Position numbers and translations under genes: made by a program. From NCBI GenBank assembly GCA_022605425.2, contig CM061256.1, positions 434,001 to 498,000 of the forward strand: a stretch of 64,000 nt of DNA. Direction: 5' to 3'. Position 1 is the first letter of the stretch, and the number at the start of each line of letters is the position of its first letter. The DNA is from Hamiltosporidium tvaerminnensis. Its lineage: Eukaryota > Microsporidia > Dubosqiidae. Positions 62,284 through 64,000 of the stretch are shown one piece after another. Under the pieces are notes generated by a model. That model did not search any database, was not told where the DNA came from, and worked only from the letters and a program-made list of their open reading frames with translations.

Positions 62284-64000
62284 TGGGTTAAAATATTTTT
62301 ACCATTTTTTTATGTTTTCTTCTACCTCCTTAACCACTTCTGTCTCTTCTTCCAAATCCGACTCTTTATTTATGTTATTGGTCATTTCCTCTAAAGTGGT
62401 TCCTCCTTGTGAAATAAGGGGTGCTTTATTTTTCGGTTTAAAATTTTTTGCACCATCTTCCTCTTTCTTCTCTTCTTTTAAAGGGGGTGTTGGTTCCTTG
62501 TGCATCTCTGCTCTCATAATAACACCCATTGACGCTCTCTCCCAGCTCTCTTCGGCATTTAGTCCTGACTCAAGTCCTCTTAGTCGATCAAAGGAAATTG
62601 TTTCGACTGTCTTCTTAAGTACTAAAGACTGAATGTATGCCTCTACATTCATGGGTATTTCTAGTCTTTTAAGATGAGATTTATGGTATTTTGTCACAAT
62701 ACCGTCCCAGATCATTACGTAAGGGATTATCTCAACACTACACTTATAAATAAGACTCAACTCATTGGTTAGCAGGTCATACTTCCTAAGTTTTTCAGTT
62801 TCAACTATTTGAAGTGAATCTTGGGAAGTGATTCCTACTTCAATGTGTGTTATTTTATTCTTCTTCTTATCTAAAATAAATATGTCGGATCTGTTATTCC
62901 GAATTTTAACATCAGTTTTTATTCTGGTGTCCACTCTTATCTCTGCATACTCATTATCAAGAATCTCTTGAACTGAGTGACTCCTAATTCGTTTTGAAGA
63001 CTTAAACTTATATATATTTAAGAGAAGTAAGTGTAGGCATCTAACCACTTCATTATGCCGTCTTGTGTAGTCATGGCCTAGCATTTTTTCACATCGAGTT
63101 GCTAGATGATCTACAGTCTTACCAGACTTCCCGCAGTGTTGACACATACCATCTGCTCCCCAGAGTATTTTTCTATCCTGGATATAGCAGAACACTGCTT
63201 CATTTCGTGGCCTAATATTCCATCTCTTAACCATCTTGAAGAGTCAATAACACTCACAAGCTCATTTTTCCTTGCATTATATAACTTTGAATGGAGTTTT
63301 CGTTTTTTTATTTCGTTATATAGTTTTGCAAGTTGAGCTTCTTCTAAACTTTTCTTAGTGACTTCTTCTACCAACCTGTACTTTACTTTTAAGAAGCCTT
63401 TTATTAGTGCAAGATGTATTTTCTTATTATTCTGAACCTTGAGGATTGCTGCTCGTCAGTTGATATTTCTTTTCTTTTTTTAGACAATCAAAGAGTTGGA
63501 AAAGCATATGTTAGCCTGCAACTCAACAATAATAAGATCTCTTCCGAATTCTATTCTACGGAGGTACAAACGCTCTTGGCACCCTAAATGAAGATTCGTA
63601 GTATTCTTTACCAACACTGCACGCATTGCATCATATAACTTAGAGCGCTTCCGCTTCGTCTATGTAAACTTATAAGGTAGTTTAGCAAAGAGATTACCTA
63701 ATGGTTGATGGTTTGCAATAAAATTTTGCCTATAATCGTGTGCAAAAATGTCTCTTAGTCCTGATATCACTTTGCTAAGAACTTCTTAGGACGAATTACT
63801 TGTTCGAATTCCTCTAATATCTTCTATTGTACCAATGTATTTTAAAACACCTTTTCCTTAAGAAAAGTGACAGTATCTTCGCAACAGGTCGTTTATTGCA
63901 GACTTCTCTTTGTTTATCTTAAGCCAATCACTTTTAAAAATTCTTTTGCCTCATCTGTAATTGCACTCAATATTGAGATGTCTTTTGCAAGGAGGTTAAG
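62284..64000 (-). mobile_element. R2-type LINE, best-preserved copy, runs off the right edge
   Basis: Reads leftward from the window edge. At the edge, LNLLAKDISILSAITDEAKE and, after a one-base gap, INKEKSAINDLLRR are the part of the reverse transcriptase just after its catalytic aspartates, which must lie beyond the window. Next come YIGTIEDIRGIR, SKLYDAMRAVLVKN, LYLRRIEFGRDL and the linker EEVTKKSLEEAQLAKLYNE. The CCHC and endonuclease part is an open frame (see the separate entry). The 3' end is TTTTAACCCA on the minus strand, at about 62284, only some 15 bases after the stop codon. At least three frame changes (near 63231, 63490 and 63925) show that this copy is also inactive, though less decayed than the other two. 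Confidence 0.9.
62299..63234 (-). pseudogene. R2-type LINE polyprotein, C-terminal endonuclease part
   Basis: The longest open stretch of the LINE, 311 codons. In R2-type elements this part cuts the genomic target so that reverse transcription can start there. Visible features are a CCHC knuckle (C31, C34, H43, C48 in CQHCGKSGKTVDHLATRC) followed by TRRHNEVVRCLH, as in R2, R4 and NeSL proteins. The restriction-like endonuclease follows, with acidic residues D117 (NNRSDIFIL) and E132 (HIEVG) fourteen residues apart, then TEKLRKYDLL. The canonical K/R-P-D motif reads R-S-D here; the copy at 54.8 kb still has RPD. The last ~80 residues form a highly charged tail rich in E and K. The ATG at 63234 is not the true start. 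It only follows a one-base shift, and upstream coding continues in another frame (63111-63374). Confidence 0.85.

Noticed and set aside
1-64000. tRNA, rRNA or CRISPR arrays
   Set aside because: Read by eye on both strands. No cloverleaf with plausible A and B boxes, no rRNA-like blocks and no regularly spaced short repeats were seen. A tRNAscan or Rfam search could still find something.

Overview
The window is very AT-rich (roughly three quarters or more A+T by eye) and almost free of intact genes. Most of it has stop codons every few dozen bases in all frames. The content suggests a large, gene-poor microsporidian genome of the Edhazardia or Hamiltosporidium kind. Three things point that way: two lineage-type secreted proteins without recognisable domains, a CCC motif a few bases before each start codon (a start-site signature described for microsporidia), and R2-type LINE remnants together with animal-type hAT transposons. 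The species cannot be fixed from the window.

Layout. 1-5.7 kb holds two decayed hAT transposases: a GTF2IRD2-like one at about 1.3-1.8 kb and a ZBED5-like one inside a complete element with inverted ends at 3.2-5.6 kb. 5.7-29 kb is mostly decayed AT-rich DNA carrying two inverted copies of a ~730-bp repeat (here Rep-1) and one ~240-bp SINE-like repeat (Rep-2). 29-30.4 kb is a 5'-truncated R2-like LINE. 30-48 kb is again nearly empty, with Rep-2 copies at 32.3 and 45.8 kb, a Rep-1 copy at 38.9 kb and one 121-codon ORF at 44.4 kb.

48-60 kb is the gene-bearing part. Two paralogous minus-strand genes for secreted, cysteine-conserving proteins lie at 48.2-50.1 kb (broken by one frameshift) and 57.9-59.9 kb (intact, 664 codons). 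Between them are a small histone-H2B-like ORF, a decayed DNA-transposon-like block, a Rep-1 copy with a clear target-site duplication, and an R2-like LINE remnant. The pair looks like a local duplication later separated by mobile DNA. 62.3-64 kb is the best-preserved R2-like LINE. It lies on the minus strand and runs off the right edge inside the reverse transcriptase.

No tRNA, rRNA, CRISPR array or operon was seen. The two secreted proteins share a 5' element (A/T run plus CCCT next to the ATG), so they are probably expressed the same way. Everything else with an assignment is mobile DNA in various stages of decay.
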